DNA from: Simplicispira sp. 125
Lineage (GTDB): Bacteria; Pseudomonadota; Gammaproteobacteria; Burkholderiales; Burkholderiaceae_C
Reading direction: 5' to 3'
DNA: 64,000 bases
NCBI RefSeq assembly: GCF_003096555.1
Contig: NZ_QEKM01000001.1
Span: forward strand, 1,984,001 to 2,048,000
The translations under genes and the position numbers were made by a program. Below are positions 8,809 to 18,737 of this stretch, piece by piece. A model generated the notes under the pieces. The model was not told the origin of the DNA, ran no database searches, and saw nothing but the letters and a program-made list of their open reading frames with translations. Position 1 is the first letter of the stretch. Every line of letters begins with the position of its first letter.

Positions 8809-9635
8809 TATTTTTTTGTACGCCTCTGCAGACGGGGCAATGCCTGCAGCGCATTCGCGTGCGTCTGGCGCGCCAGGTCGTGCAGTGCCATGCCGCGCAG
8901 ATCAGCGAGCACCTGGGCAATGCGCGGCAGCTCAGCGGGGGTGTTGCGGCCCTGCGCAGCGCCTGCGGCGCGCTCGGCAGCGGTGCGGTAGAGCCAGTGC
9001 GGCGGCATGTCGGGCGCATCGGTCTCCAGCACCAGCGCCTCGACCGGCAGTTCCGTGGCCAGGCGGCGCAATTGCAGCGCACGCTCGTAGGTCAACGCGC
9101 CGCCAAAGCCCAGTTTGAAGCCCAGCGCAATAAAGGCACGCGCCTGCTGCAGACTGCCGTTGAAGGCGTGCGCAATGCCGCCCTGCACCGGCACTTCGCG
9201 CAGGCCTTTGAGCAACTGGTCGGCCGAGCGGCGTACATGCAGGATCACGGGCAGGTCAAAACGGCGTGCCAGTTGCAGTTGCTGGCGGTAGAAATACGCT
9301 TGGCGCTCTGCGTCCAGCCCCGGCACAAAGAAGTCCAGGCCGATTTCGCCCACGGCGACAAGGTGCGGGTCGTCGCGGTGCTGATCCAGCCGCTGCGCCA
9401 GGCGCGCCAGGTCGTCATCCGCCGCCTGCGGGGTGTAGAGCGGGTGGATGCCCAGGGCGTAGCTGTCACCATGGCGGTGGGCCAGCCTGCGTACGGCTTC
9501 GGCATGTGCGACCTGCACGGCTGGGAGGACGAGATGCTGCACGCCTGCGGCGCGGGCCTGGGCACGCACAGCGTCTGCGTCATGCGCAAACTCGGGGGCG
9601 TCGAGGTGGCAATGGGTGTCGATCCAGAGGGACAT
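8808..9635 (-). CDS. tatD: TatD family DNase/metal-dependent hydrolase
   Basis: A 275-residue TIM-barrel hydrolase of the TatD family (divalent-metal-dependent exonuclease). The start at 9635 is set by MSLWIDTHCHLD, where His8 and His10 are the first metal ligands. Further motifs are GEIGLDFF and VILHVRRSADQLL. The Asp ligand lies in LETDAPDMPPHWL near the C-terminus. The upstream open frame to 9884 runs through repeat DNA and is rejected. Length and motifs match a complete enzyme. Confidence 0.92.
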   Translation of the reverse strand: MSLWIDTHCHLDAPEFAHDADAVRAQARAAGVQHLVLPAVQVAHAEAVRRLAHRHGDSYALGIHPLYTPQAADDDLARLAQRLDQHRDDPHLVAVGEIGLDFFVPGLDAERQAYFYRQQLQLARRFDLPVILHVRRSADQLLKGLREVPVQGGIAHAFNGSLQQARAFIALGFKLGFGGALTYERALQLRRLATELPVEALVLETDAPDMPPHWLYRTAAERAAGAAQGRNTPAELPRIAQVLADLRGMALHDLARQTHANALQALPRLQRRTKK

Positions 9636-9675
9636 GGGGGGGATGATCCCATAGAGGGCCTTGTGGTGACTGTGC

Positions 9676-10300
9676 GCTTTGCTGAGGGCGCAGGCCGGGT
9701 CTCGCCCCGGCGGGCGAGGTACTTGTTCTTTGCTTCGCCAAAGAAAAGTACCCAAAAGAAAGGCGACCCTGCTGTCTGCGTCCCTGCGCTGCGCTGCGGG
9801 CAACCTGCGGTGCTTGGTGCTGGCGGGGTCTCGCTCGAACTCGCGCCTGCGGCGCTCAAACAATCGCGAGCCCTGATCCGCCATCCCCTGCGCGCCGCAG
9901 GCGCATACAAAAGGGGTGGGAGTCCAACATCCCTACGGGCCATCGCTGCGCTCGGCACCAAGGGGCCGCAGGCGCTATGCGCTGCGCATGCCAGGCCGAG
10001 CGCAGCGACGGCCCGTGTCAGGCTTCCAACCCCCTTCTGGCTGCGCCTGCGGCGGGGTGCTTGCGGGGTGGCGGGTGTGCCGCAGGACACACCCGCTTCG
10101 TGATCTGACTCGCCGTGGTTGTCCGAACGAAGCGCGCAGCGCGCAGTGAGTTCCACGGCGCACCCCGCAAGCACCCCGGCGCAGGTGTGCCCCGCAGGGG
10201 CCGCAGGCTGTGGGGCGCGTTTCTTTGCCTCCTTTCTTGTCGCGCACAAGAAAGGAGGTCGCCCGCCGGGGCGAATCCCGGCCTCCGCCCTCCGCAAAGC
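9676..10300. mobile_element. MITE-like palindromic intergenic element
   Basis: A 625-bp stretch bounded by terminal inverted repeats of about 42 bp (9676-9717 and 10259-10300, about 4 mismatches), both containing the core TCGCCCCGGCGGGCGA. Nested inside are a 21-bp inverted pair (9936-9956 with 9995-10015, one mismatch), a perfect 17-bp pair (10054-10070 with 10161-10177), and a hairpin CCTCCTTTCTTG...CAAGAAAGGAGG at 10229-10258. No credible gene lies inside. The left part has a CTTTGCTTCGCCAAAG palindrome. It resembles non-autonomous intergenic elements of betaproteobacteria. No transposase is nearby and I see no target-site duplication. Confidence 0.7.
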
Positions 10301-10328
10301 CCCAAAAACCCCAAAAGCCCCCAGAAGC

Positions 10329-10661
10329 TCAAAAAGAGAACAACCCCCACAACCGCTCCATCTCCACCCCCACCTCCTGCAGGCTGAAGCTGCGCCCACG
10401 CTCCAGCGCCAGCTGCCCGCCCAAATAGAAGCGCAACACCGGCAGGCTGAAAACACCCTGCTGTGCGCACACCGCAGGCGCCTGCGCGCAATCGACATAA
10501 GCCATGGCGACCTGTGGAAACGATTGCGCCACCATGCTTTCAATGCGCGGCCGTATCGCCTGGCACACGCCGCAGTGGGCGCCGCCAAACAACACCAGCA
10601 GCGCGGGTCCCGCAATACGCGCCTGCAGTTGCGCTTCTCCACAAACCGTCTCCATCGCCAT
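10329..10661 (-). CDS. Thioredoxin-like protein with CGVC motif
   Basis: A 110-residue thioredoxin-fold protein. The redox motif is CGVC at residues 30-33, preceded by LLVLFGGAH, and the cis-Pro region is FSLPVLRFYLGG. It has no signal peptide and so is probably a cytoplasmic thiol-disulfide protein. The CGVC pair differs from CGPC of classical thioredoxin, so the redox potential may differ. The start at 10661 was chosen because upstream codons in the same frame belong to the gap after the SMR gene. An alternative Met lies two codons inside. Confidence 0.78.
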   Translation of the reverse strand: MAMETVCGEAQLQARIAGPALLVLFGGAHCGVCQAIRPRIESMVAQSFPQVAMAYVDCAQAPAVCAQQGVFSLPVLRFYLGGQLALERGRSFSLQEVGVEMERLWGLFSF

Positions 10662-10687
10662 GTCGGTCCCTCTGCCGCGCCCGCCGA

Positions 10688-11020
10688 TCAATGGCCGGTA
10701 GATTTGGAAAACAACTGGATCACCGCCACGCCCGCGACGATGAGCGCCATCCCGAGCGCGCCCGCCCAGTCGATGCTCTGGTGGTACAGCACCCATCCCG
10801 CCAGGGTGATGAGCACGATACCCAGGCCCGACCAGATGGCATAGGCAACGCCCATGGGAATGGTTTTGAGCGTGAATGCCAGGCAATAAAAAGCCACGCC
10901 ATAACCGAGCACGACCAGGCACGACGGCCACAGCCGCGTGAACCCGGCGCTGGCCTTGAGCGCGGTGGTGGCCACCACCTCGGCCACGATGGCAATGCCC
11001 AGCACCCAATAGGCTTGCAC
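10688..11020 (-). CDS. SMR family multidrug efflux protein
   Basis: A 110-residue small multidrug resistance protein with four membrane helices. The catalytic Glu lies in the first helix (IAIVAEVVATTALKAS), and the PMGVAYAIWSGLG motif in helix 3 is diagnostic of EmrE/SugE-type pumps. These work as antiparallel dimers exchanging protons for cationic drugs or guanidinium. The sequence is closer to the EmrE/QacE drug-export type by eye. It sits 14 bp upstream of nothing but the end of lolD and 26 bp from the thioredoxin-like gene. Confidence 0.9.
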   Translation of the reverse strand: MQAYWVLGIAIVAEVVATTALKASAGFTRLWPSCLVVLGYGVAFYCLAFTLKTIPMGVAYAIWSGLGIVLITLAGWVLYHQSIDWAGALGMALIVAGVAVIQLFSKSTGH

Positions 11021-11034
11021 CGCCAGCCTCCCGC

Positions 11035-11776
<742 letters not shown>

Positions 11777-11784
<8 letters not shown>

Positions 11785-13033
11785 AGCGCAATGCCTCGGC
11801 GGGGTTGACGCGGCTGGCGCGCCAGCTGGGGTACAGCGTCGCCACGAAAGACAGCACCAGCGAGATCACGCCGATGGGCACGATGTCGGCGGGTTGCGGG
11901 TCGCTGGGCATGCGGCTGATGAGGTAAATGTCTTTGGGCAGGAAGCTGGCACTGAGCAAGCGCTCGATGGCCGGCACGATCACGTCGATGTTGACCGCGA
12001 TGGACAGGCCCAGCAACAGCCCGGCCAGCGTGCCGATGACACCGACCATGGCGCCCTGCACCACGAAGATGCCCATGATGCTGCGCGGGCTGGCGCCCAG
12101 GGTGCGCAGGATGGCGATGTCGGCGCGCTTGTCCTGCACCGTCATCACCAGGGTCGAGACCAGGTTGAACGCCGCCACCGCCACGATGAGCGTGAGGATG
12201 ATGAACATCATGCGTTTTTCCAGCTGCACGGCGGCAAACCAGGTGCGGTTCTGCTGCGTCCAGTCGCGGATCAGCAGATCGCCACTCAGGCTGGAGGCCA
12301 GCTCCTGCGCCACGGTGCGCGCCTGGTGCAGGTCACGCAGTTTCAGGCGGATGCCGGTGGGGCCTTCGAGGCGAAAGATGCGCTGCGCATCCTCGTGGTG
12401 CAGCAACACCAGGGTCGAATCGTATTCGTAGTGGCCCGAATCAAAAGTGCCGGCCACCGCCATCTGCTTGATGCGCGGCACCACACCGGCCGGTGTGACC
12501 TGGCCCGCCGGGGCGATCAGCGTGACCACATCGCCCGTGCGCACGCCCAGCATGCGCGCCAGCTCGCCGCCCAGCACCACGCGGAACTCGCCCGGCACCA
12601 ACTGGCGCAGTACTTCACCCTGGCTGCCCGCCACCAGGTCGGTGACCTCGGGTTCCAGCACCGGATCGATACCGCGCACCAGCGCGCCCTTCATATCCTC
12701 GCCGCGCGCCAGCAGGGCCTGGGCAGACACGAATGGTGCCGCGCCCACCACCTGCGGGTTGCGCCGCGCTTCCTGCATAGTGAGATTCGGGTCGGCCATG
12801 GCCGCACCACCGGGCGCAAAAATTTCAATGTGCGAGACGACGCTGAGCATGCGGTCGCGCACTTCTTTCTGAAAACCGTTCATCACCGACAAGACGATGA
12901 TCAGCGCCGCCACACCGAGCGCAATGCCCAGCATGGACACGCCCGAGATGAAGGAGATGAAGCCATTGCGCCGCGTGGCGCGCCCGGCGCGCGTGTAGCG
13001 CCAGCCCAGGGCCAGTTCGTAAGGGATTTGCAT
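11777..13033 (-). CDS. lolC: Lipoprotein-releasing system permease (LolC/LolE family)
   Basis: A 418-residue inner-membrane permease with the N-terminal membrane helix (about 25-48), a large periplasmic domain, and three C-terminal helices (about 275-300, 318-345 and 385-405) of the MacB/FtsX fold. The GWRYTRAGR start and the [21 protein letters not shown] coupling loop are typical of LolC/E. Only one permease gene is present, so it probably works as a homodimer, or with a partner elsewhere, with LolD. It is divergent from the hypothetical gene at 13070, with a 36-bp gap. Confidence 0.92.
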
Positions 13034-13069
13034 GAGTGGGCGATTGTGGCATCCCGCAAAATACCCGGT

Positions 13070-14026
13070 ATGTCAGACATTCTCCATTTGCTCATTCCCT
13101 ACGCCGCCTGCTCGTCACCCGGCAGCCAGCAGGCCCTGCAGGGGTTGCAGCTTGCACACCTGGACCGGCTCATCGCCCGTCTGGTGCCGCTGGAGGGCGA
13201 TGTGGGCGACGACGAAACCCTCTCGGCCCCGCACGAACGCGCCCTGGCCCGGGCCCTGGGCCTGCCGGGCGGCGCGGGCCGCATCCCCTGGGCCGCGTGG
13301 CACCTGCACCAGCAAGGCCGCGCGCAAGAAGCCGTGGACAGTGCCTGGGCCTTTGTCACGCCCTGCCACTGGCAGGTGCGCACCGACCATGTCACGCTGG
13401 ACGACCCGGCCGAGCTGGGGCTGAGCGAAGAAGCATCGCGCGCGCTGCTGGCCATCATGGCACCCTGGTTCGAGGGCGACGGCATCACCCTGCACTATGA
13501 CCAACCCACCCGCTGGCTGGCGCAGGGCGAACTGCTGGCCGACCTGCCCACGGCCTCGCCCGAGCGCGTGCTGCGCCGCGATGTCTCGCACTGGCTGCCG
13601 GGCTCGCACAAAAGCCACCCGCTGCGCCGTTTGCACAGCGAGATGCAGATGCTGCTCTATACCCACGCCTTCAACGACGAGCGCGAGGCAGCGCGCCAGC
13701 GCCCCGTCAACGCTTTCTGGCTGCATGGCGCCGGGCGGCTGGACCACACCCCGGCCCCCACCGGCCCCGCTCCCGTGGTCGAGGCAGGATTGCAAGACGC
13801 GGCCCTGCGCGAGGACTGGGCCGCCTGGGCCAGCGCCTGGCAGGCGCTGGATACAGGCGCCCTGGCCCGGCTCGAAGCCCATGTCGCCCGCGGCGGTGCG
13901 GCCCAGCTCACGCTGTGCGGCGACCGCAGCGCGCTGGCCTGGCACACCGCACCGCGCTCGCTGGGCCAACGGATTCAAGGTTTTTTTAGGCCCCAGCGCT
14001 TTGCAGACGTGCGCGAGCAGCTATGA
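13070..14026 (+). CDS. Conserved hypothetical protein upstream of recJ (RpfE/iPGM-like)
   Basis: A 318-residue cytoplasmic protein of a family found before recJ in many betaproteobacteria, sometimes annotated as a phosphoglycerate mutase-like or RpfE-like protein. No catalytic motif of phosphoglycerate mutases is obvious to me. The segments WLPGSHKSHPLRRLHSEMQM and VNAFWLHGAGRLD are the clearest conserved-looking blocks. The start is the ATG at 13070 near the divergent lolC start. The stop overlaps the recJ start (ATGA), implying coupled translation. Its last codons lie in a dispersed-repeat copy. Confidence 0.75.
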   Translation: MSDILHLLIPYAACSSPGSQQALQGLQLAHLDRLIARLVPLEGDVGDDETLSAPHERALARALGLPGGAGRIPWAAWHLHQQGRAQEAVDSAWAFVTPCHWQVRTDHVTLDDPAELGLSEEASRALLAIMAPWFEGDGITLHYDQPTRWLAQGELLADLPTASPERVLRRDVSHWLPGSHKSHPLRRLHSEMQMLLYTHAFNDEREAARQRPVNAFWLHGAGRLDHTPAPTGPAPVVEAGLQDAALREDWAAWASAWQALDTGALARLEAHVARGGAAQLTLCGDRSALAWHTAPRSLGQRIQGFFRPQRFADVREQL

Positions 14027-14041
14027 ACATCATAGCTAGAG
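13976..14041. repeat. Dispersed palindromic repeat, copy 4 (gene boundary)
   Basis: A copy with TTTTTTTAGGCCCCAGCGCT and GAGCAGCTATGAACATCATA. It encodes the C-terminus of the upstream protein and the start codon and first residues of RecJ. Confidence 0.65.
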
Positions 14042-15732
14042 CAATCCCGCCCCGCGCCGCCTGGGCGCTGGAGCAAGCAGGCATCCACCCTCTGCTGGCC
14101 CGCCTGTACGCCGCACGCGGCGTGATCCACCGCGACGAGCTGGACGATGGCCTGGCCCGCCTGCTGCCCCCGGCCGGTCTGCAGGGCGTGCAGGCTGCCG
14201 CCCGCTTGCTGGCCGATGCCGTGGCCAGCGACCAGCGCCTGTGCATCGTGGCCGACTACGATTGCGACGGCGCCACCGCCTGCGCCGTGGCCGTGCGCGG
14301 CCTGCGCCTGCTGGGCGCCCGCCATGTGAACTACCTGGTGCCCGACCGCGTAATCGATGGCTACGGCCTGACGCCCCCCATTGCCCGGCGCGTCAAAGAA
14401 CAAGGCGCCGACGTGCTCATCACCGTGGACAACGGCATTGCCAGTTGTGAAGGCGTGGCCGAGGCCAAGGCGCTGGGCCTGACGGTGCTGGTGACCGACC
14501 ACCACCTGCCGGGCGAACAACTGCCGCAGGCCGACGCCATCGTCAACCCCAACCAGCCCGGCTGCACCTTCGAGAGCAAGTCCATGGCCGGTGTGGGCGT
14601 GGTGTTTTATGTGCTGCTGGCGCTGCGCTCCGAACTGCGCGCGCGGGGTGTTTTTGATACGGCCCACCAGCCCAAGCTCGACCCGCTGCTGCCGCTCGTC
14701 GCCCTGGGCACCGTGGCCGACGTGGTGCGCCTGGACACCAACAACCGCCGCCTGGTGGCACAGGGCCTCAAGCGCATCCGCGCCGGCCAGATGCCCGCCG
14801 GCATCGCAGCGCTGCTGCGCGTGGCCGGGCGCCAGCCCGCCATGGCCACCACCTTCGACTTTGGCTTTGCGCTGGGGCCCCGCATCAACGCGGCGGGGCG
14901 CCTGGCCGACATGACGCTGGGCATCGAATGCCTGCTGACCGACGACGCTGCCCGTGCCGATGCACTGGCGCAGCAGCTGGACGCGATCAACCGCGAACGC
15001 CGCGAGATCGAAACCGGCATGCGCGACCAGGCCCAACTGATGGCCGAAAACCTGTTCGAGGAAGGCGCGGAGCCGCCCCCGGCCATCAGCGTGTTCGACC
15101 CCGACTTTCACGAAGGCGTGGTCGGCATCGTGGCCAGCCGCATCAAAGACAAGCTGCACCGCCCCACCTTCGTTTTTGCCGCCAGCGGCGCGCCCGGTAA
15201 GGCGCACGAACTCAAGGGATCGGGCCGCTCCATCCCCGGTTTTCACCTGCGCGACGCGCTCGACCTGGTGTCCAAGCGGCACCCCGGTGTGCTGCTGCGT
15301 TTTGGCGGCCATGCCATGGCGGCCGGCTGCACCGTGCCCGAGGACCAGTTCGACGTCTTTGAGCAGGCGCTGGCGCAAGTGGCCCGCGAATGGCTGGACG
15401 CCGCCACCCTCACGCGCCGCATCGAGACCGACGGGCCCCTGGCGCCCGAATACTGCCGCACCGACCTCGTGGACACGCTGCACCGCGAAGTCTGGGGCCA
15501 GGGCTTTGCGCCGCCCCTGTTCAGCGAAGAGGTCGAGGTGCTGAGCCAGCGCCTGGTGGGCGAGCGCCACCTCTCACTCAAGCTGCGCCACCAGGGCACG
15601 CCGGTGGACGGCATCTGGTTCGGCCACACCGACCCCCTGCCCAGCCGCGTGCTGCTGGCCTTCCGCCTCGACGTGAACGAGTGGAAGGGCGAGCGCAAGG
15701 TGCAGTTTCTGGTCGAGGGCGCGCAGCTCTGA
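14023..15732 (+). CDS. recJ: Single-stranded-DNA-specific exonuclease RecJ
   Basis: A 5'-3' single-strand exonuclease for recombination and mismatch repair. The 569 residues match the family length. The DHH-phosphoesterase motifs are visible: VADYDCDGATA (motif I), VTVDNGIAS, and VTDHHLPGEQLP (motif III, DHH). The DHHA1 part contains FGGHAMAAGCTV, and an OB-fold C-terminus ends RKVQFLVEGAQL. The start overlaps the preceding stop by four bases. The first residues MNIIARAI come from a repeat copy. Confidence 0.95.
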   Translation: MNIIARAIPPRAAWALEQAGIHPLLARLYAARGVIHRDELDDGLARLLPPAGLQGVQAAARLLADAVASDQRLCIVADYDCDGATACAVAVRGLRLLGARHVNYLVPDRVIDGYGLTPPIARRVKEQGADVLITVDNGIASCEGVAEAKALGLTVLVTDHHLPGEQLPQADAIVNPNQPGCTFESKSMAGVGVVFYVLLALRSELRARGVFDTAHQPKLDPLLPLVALGTVADVVRLDTNNRRLVAQGLKRIRAGQMPAGIAALLRVAGRQPAMATTFDFGFALGPRINAAGRLADMTLGIECLLTDDAARADALAQQLDAINRERREIETGMRDQAQLMAENLFEEGAEPPPAISVFDPDFHEGVVGIVASRIKDKLHRPTFVFAASGAPGKAHELKGSGRSIPGFHLRDALDLVSKRHPGVLLRFGGHAMAAGCTVPEDQFDVFEQALAQVAREWLDAATLTRRIETDGPLAPEYCRTDLVDTLHREVWGQGFAPPLFSEEVEVLSQRLVGERHLSLKLRHQGTPVDGIWFGHTDPLPSRVLLAFRLDVNEWKGERKVQFLVEGAQL

Positions 15733-15761
15733 GCTGCACCCACGGCAGCACACCGAATAAT

Positions 15762-15820
15762 TCAAGAAAAATTGGGCTCTAACGCTTACTGGGTAAGCGC
15801 TAGCAGCTATCAAAAAAATA
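15762..15820. repeat. Dispersed palindromic repeat, copy 5
   Basis: The best-preserved palindromic copy: TAACGCTTACTGGGTAAGCG followed by CTAGCAGCTATCAAAAAAAT. It lies between the convergent recJ and chemoreceptor genes and abuts a terminator hairpin. Confidence 0.8.
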
Positions 15821-15862
15821 CCGGAACTCACAAGGCGGTGCGCCCACGGGTTCCGGTATTTT
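15811..15862 (-). terminator. Intrinsic terminator of the chemoreceptor gene
   Basis: A 10-bp perfect stem (ATACCGGAAC at 15818-15827 with GTTCCGGTAT at 15850-15859), followed on the minus strand by a run of seven T. A TTTT also follows on the plus strand, so it may serve recJ as well. Confidence 0.7.
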
Positions 15863-15930
15863 GGGGGCCAGGCCGATGCATTGCGCACCGGCATCGGCAA
15901 AAGCCCAGGTCCTAGAACGTATTCAAGGTC

Positions 15931-17706
15931 TTAGAAGCTTTCCCAGTCGTCATCCCCACCCTGCGCCGCCTTGCGCACGGGCGGCGGTGCTGCGGCAATC
16001 CGGGGGGCTGGCGCTGCCGCCTTTTTGGCGGGGCCTGCCACCGCAGGTTTGGCCGTGCGCGCCGGTGCTGCCACCTGCCGGGGCGCGGGCGAGGCAGCCA
16101 CACGCGCGGCAGGCGCAGGGGGCACAGCACGCCGTGGTGCAGCGGGCGCACGGGTGGGCATGGCGCCCACGTTGAACACCGCAATCACATCCGCCAGGTG
16201 CTGGGCCTGGTCGCGCATGGACGCGGCGGCAGCCGTGGATTCTTCCACCAACGCGGCATTTTGCTGCGTCATCTGGTCGAGGTGCGTCACGGCCTGGTTG
16301 ACCTGCGCGATACCGTCACGCTGCTCGGTCGAAGAGGCTGTGATCTCACCAATCAGGTCGCTCACGCGCTGCACGCTGGCCACGATCTCGGCCATGCTCT
16401 GCCCGGCTTCGGCGACTTGCCTGGAACCCGTCTCCACGTTCTCGACCGAGGCGCTGATCAGCGTCTTGATCTCCTTGGCGGCCTCGGCGCTGCGGCCCGC
16501 CAGGCTGCGCACCTCGCTGGCCACCACGGCAAAACCACGGCCCTGCTCACCCGCACGGGCGGCCTCGACAGCAGCGTTCAGCGCCAGGATGTTGGTCTGG
16601 AAGGCGATGCCGTCGATCACGCCGATGATGTCGGAAATCTTGCGCGAGCTATGGGTGATGTGCTGCATGCTGGACACCACCTGGCCCACCACCTCGCCGC
16701 CGCGTGCCGCGGCCTGGGCGGCCGTGCCTGCCAGCTGGTTGGCCTGGCGGGCCGTGTCGGCCGACTGGGTCACGGTGGCGGTCAGTTCCTCCATGCTGGC
16801 AGCCGTCTGCTCCAGGTTCGAAGCCGTCTGTTCCGTGCGGGCCGAAAGGTCATGGTTGCCATTGGCAATCTCCACCGAGGCGGAAGAAACGGCATCGACC
16901 CCGACGCGCACCTCGCCCACCACACCGCGCAGCCGCTCTGCCATGCTCGACAGCGAACGCAGCATGTGGCCCAGTTCGTCCTTGCGCGTGGACTGCAGGT
17001 CGCGCGTCAGATCTCCGGCGGCAATGGCATCGGCCAATTCCACGGCCTGGCCCAGCGGCACGGTGATGGAATGCACCAGCTTCCAGGCCAGCAACAAAAA
17101 GAGGCCCATCAACACAGCGGAGGCCGCCAGGCCCTGGACGGCATACGACACACGCCGCTCATTGACTGCGGCACGCACCGCATCACGGCGCTTTTGCAGC
17201 ACAGCAACGAAGTCATCCTGCGACTTGAGGTAAGAGGTAATCAGCGGGGCAAACTGCTCATCGGCAAAGCGCTGTGTTTCCACTACGTCGCCTGCGCCCT
17301 TGAGATCCCAGGTCTTAGCGGTTGCCGCCAGCACCGCCTTGCGCGCTGCGAGCACGGCGTCCACAGCCGCTTTTTCCTCGGGCGCAGTGGACTCGGCCAC
17401 GATTTTTTCCTGGATCTTGGTGATGTCGCCAATGATGGCCTTGACCTTGGCGTTGTACTGCTCTGCCAGCACGGAGTCCGAGGTCACCGCAGCGCCCAGA
17501 ACCATGTTGACGGCGGTCTCCGTGCCTCCACGCCAGCGCACGGCCATGACAATGCGCTCCTCGATCACGACGATTTCGTCCATGGCGCTGGCCATGGAGC
17601 TGTTGGTACGGTTCTGCTGGATTCCGGAGATCACCAGCATGGCGAGCATCAGTACCAAAAATGCCCCCCACAACTTGCGGGAGACGCTGATATTGTCGAG
17701 TTGCAT
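15931..17706 (-). CDS. Methyl-accepting chemotaxis protein
   Basis: A 591-residue transmembrane chemoreceptor. From the ATG at 17706 there is a first membrane helix (about 10-29), a periplasmic four-helix sensor, a second helix (about 190-210), a HAMP domain, and the cytoplasmic signalling domain. The hairpin tip contains the conserved IIGVIDGIAFQTNILALNAA region. An Ala/Pro-rich flexible tail follows and ends in DDDWESF. The last five residues fit the xWxxF pentapeptide that tethers CheR/CheB. The longer frame to 17844 lacks a sensible start and is rejected. Confidence 0.93.
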   Translation of the reverse strand: MQLDNISVSRKLWGAFLVLMLAMLVISGIQQNRTNSSMASAMDEIVVIEERIVMAVRWRGGTETAVNMVLGAAVTSDSVLAEQYNAKVKAIIGDITKIQEKIVAESTAPEEKAAVDAVLAARKAVLAATAKTWDLKGAGDVVETQRFADEQFAPLITSYLKSQDDFVAVLQKRRDAVRAAVNERRVSYAVQGLAASAVLMGLFLLLAWKLVHSITVPLGQAVELADAIAAGDLTRDLQSTRKDELGHMLRSLSSMAERLRGVVGEVRVGVDAVSSASVEIANGNHDLSARTEQTASNLEQTAASMEELTATVTQSADTARQANQLAGTAAQAAARGGEVVGQVVSSMQHITHSSRKISDIIGVIDGIAFQTNILALNAAVEAARAGEQGRGFAVVASEVRSLAGRSAEAAKEIKTLISASVENVETGSRQVAEAGQSMAEIVASVQRVSDLIGEITASSTEQRDGIAQVNQAVTHLDQMTQQNAALVEESTAAAASMRDQAQHLADVIAVFNVGAMPTRAPAAPRRAVPPAPAARVAASPAPRQVAAPARTAKPAVAGPAKKAAAPAPRIAAAPPPVRKAAQGGDDDWESF

Positions 17707-17861
17707 GCTTTGGGGCCTGAAAAATCTATTGACACGCTGAATATCGCACAAAAAAAGGCTCCCGAAACATCCGTTTACATTGCAGGCCATGACCCCAAGG
17801 CGCTCGTGGATCTCCCCTCCACCGCGCCCTTCCCACCGGGACAAACCCGTAGAATGAAAAA

Positions 17862-18725
17862 GTGACCACCTACACCAACCCCGACCTGCACTGCCACTCC
17901 GTTGTCTCCGACGGCACCCTCACGCCCGAGGTGCTGGCGGCCCGGGCGAAGGCCAACGGGGTGGATCTGTGGGCCCTGACCGACCACGACGAAGTGGGCG
18001 GACAGCAGCGGGCCGCCGCTGCCGCACAGGCGCAAGGCATGGCCTACCTCACCGGCGTAGAAATATCGGTCACTTTTGCCCACACCACGGTGCATATCGT
18101 GGGCCTGGGCTTTGATGCCAGCAACATCCCTCTGGTGCAGGGCCTGGAGCGCACACGCGGCGGACGCGGCGAGCGTGCCCGCGAAATGGCGGAGCAACTG
18201 GCGAAGGCAGGCATTGCCGGAGCCTATGAAGGCGCCCTGCACTTCGTGGGCAACCCGGAACTCATCTCACGCACCCACTTTGCGCGCTTTCTGGTGGAAG
18301 CGGGCGTGTGCCGGGACACCAATGAGGTGTTCCGCAAATACCTTATCGAAGGCAAGCCCGGCTTTGTGCCGCACCGCTGGGCCAGCCTGGGCGATGCCGT
18401 GCGCTGGATCACCGAGGCCGGTGGCGTGGCCGTGATTGCCCACCCGGCGCGCTACCGCCTGAGCGCCAACGAAGAGTTCGCGCTGTTCTCCGAATTCAAG
18501 CAGCACGGAGGCCAGGCGGTGGAGGTGGTCACGGGCAGCCATTCAGCCGCCGAGGCCCTGAGCTACGCCGCCATGGCAAAGGAATTCGGCCTGGCAGCTT
18601 CGCGCGGCAGCGATTTCCACAGCCCCGACGAATCCCATACCGACCTGGGTACGCTGCCCCCGCTGCCCGCCGCCCTCCAGCCCGTCTGGGATTTGCTGTC
18701 AGAGCGGATTCAACCAGCCACCTGA
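17862..18725 (+). CDS. PHP-domain phosphatase (TrpH/RNase AM-like)
   Basis: A 287-residue PHP-family metal-dependent phosphoesterase. The N-terminal DLHCHSVVSDGTLTP carries the first metal ligands, LTDHDEVGG the second set, and SRGSDFHSPDE the C-terminal ligands. Homologues include E. coli YciV/RNase AM, a 5'-3' exoribonuclease that also dephosphorylates 3',5'-nucleotides. The start is the GTG at 17862. It lies 12 bp upstream of the Sua5/YciO gene, the same order seen for yciV-yciO in enterobacteria. Confidence 0.9.
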   Translation: MTTYTNPDLHCHSVVSDGTLTPEVLAARAKANGVDLWALTDHDEVGGQQRAAAAAQAQGMAYLTGVEISVTFAHTTVHIVGLGFDASNIPLVQGLERTRGGRGERAREMAEQLAKAGIAGAYEGALHFVGNPELISRTHFARFLVEAGVCRDTNEVFRKYLIEGKPGFVPHRWASLGDAVRWITEAGGVAVIAHPARYRLSANEEFALFSEFKQHGGQAVEVVTGSHSAAEALSYAAMAKEFGLAASRGSDFHSPDESHTDLGTLPPLPAALQPVWDLLSERIQPAT

Positions 18726-18737
18726 CCCCCCTGCACC

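Noticed and set aside
9636..9884. Extended N-terminus for TatD
   Set aside because: It would be translated from the left inverted end of the MITE-like element, and TatD proteins begin just before the DTHCH motif.
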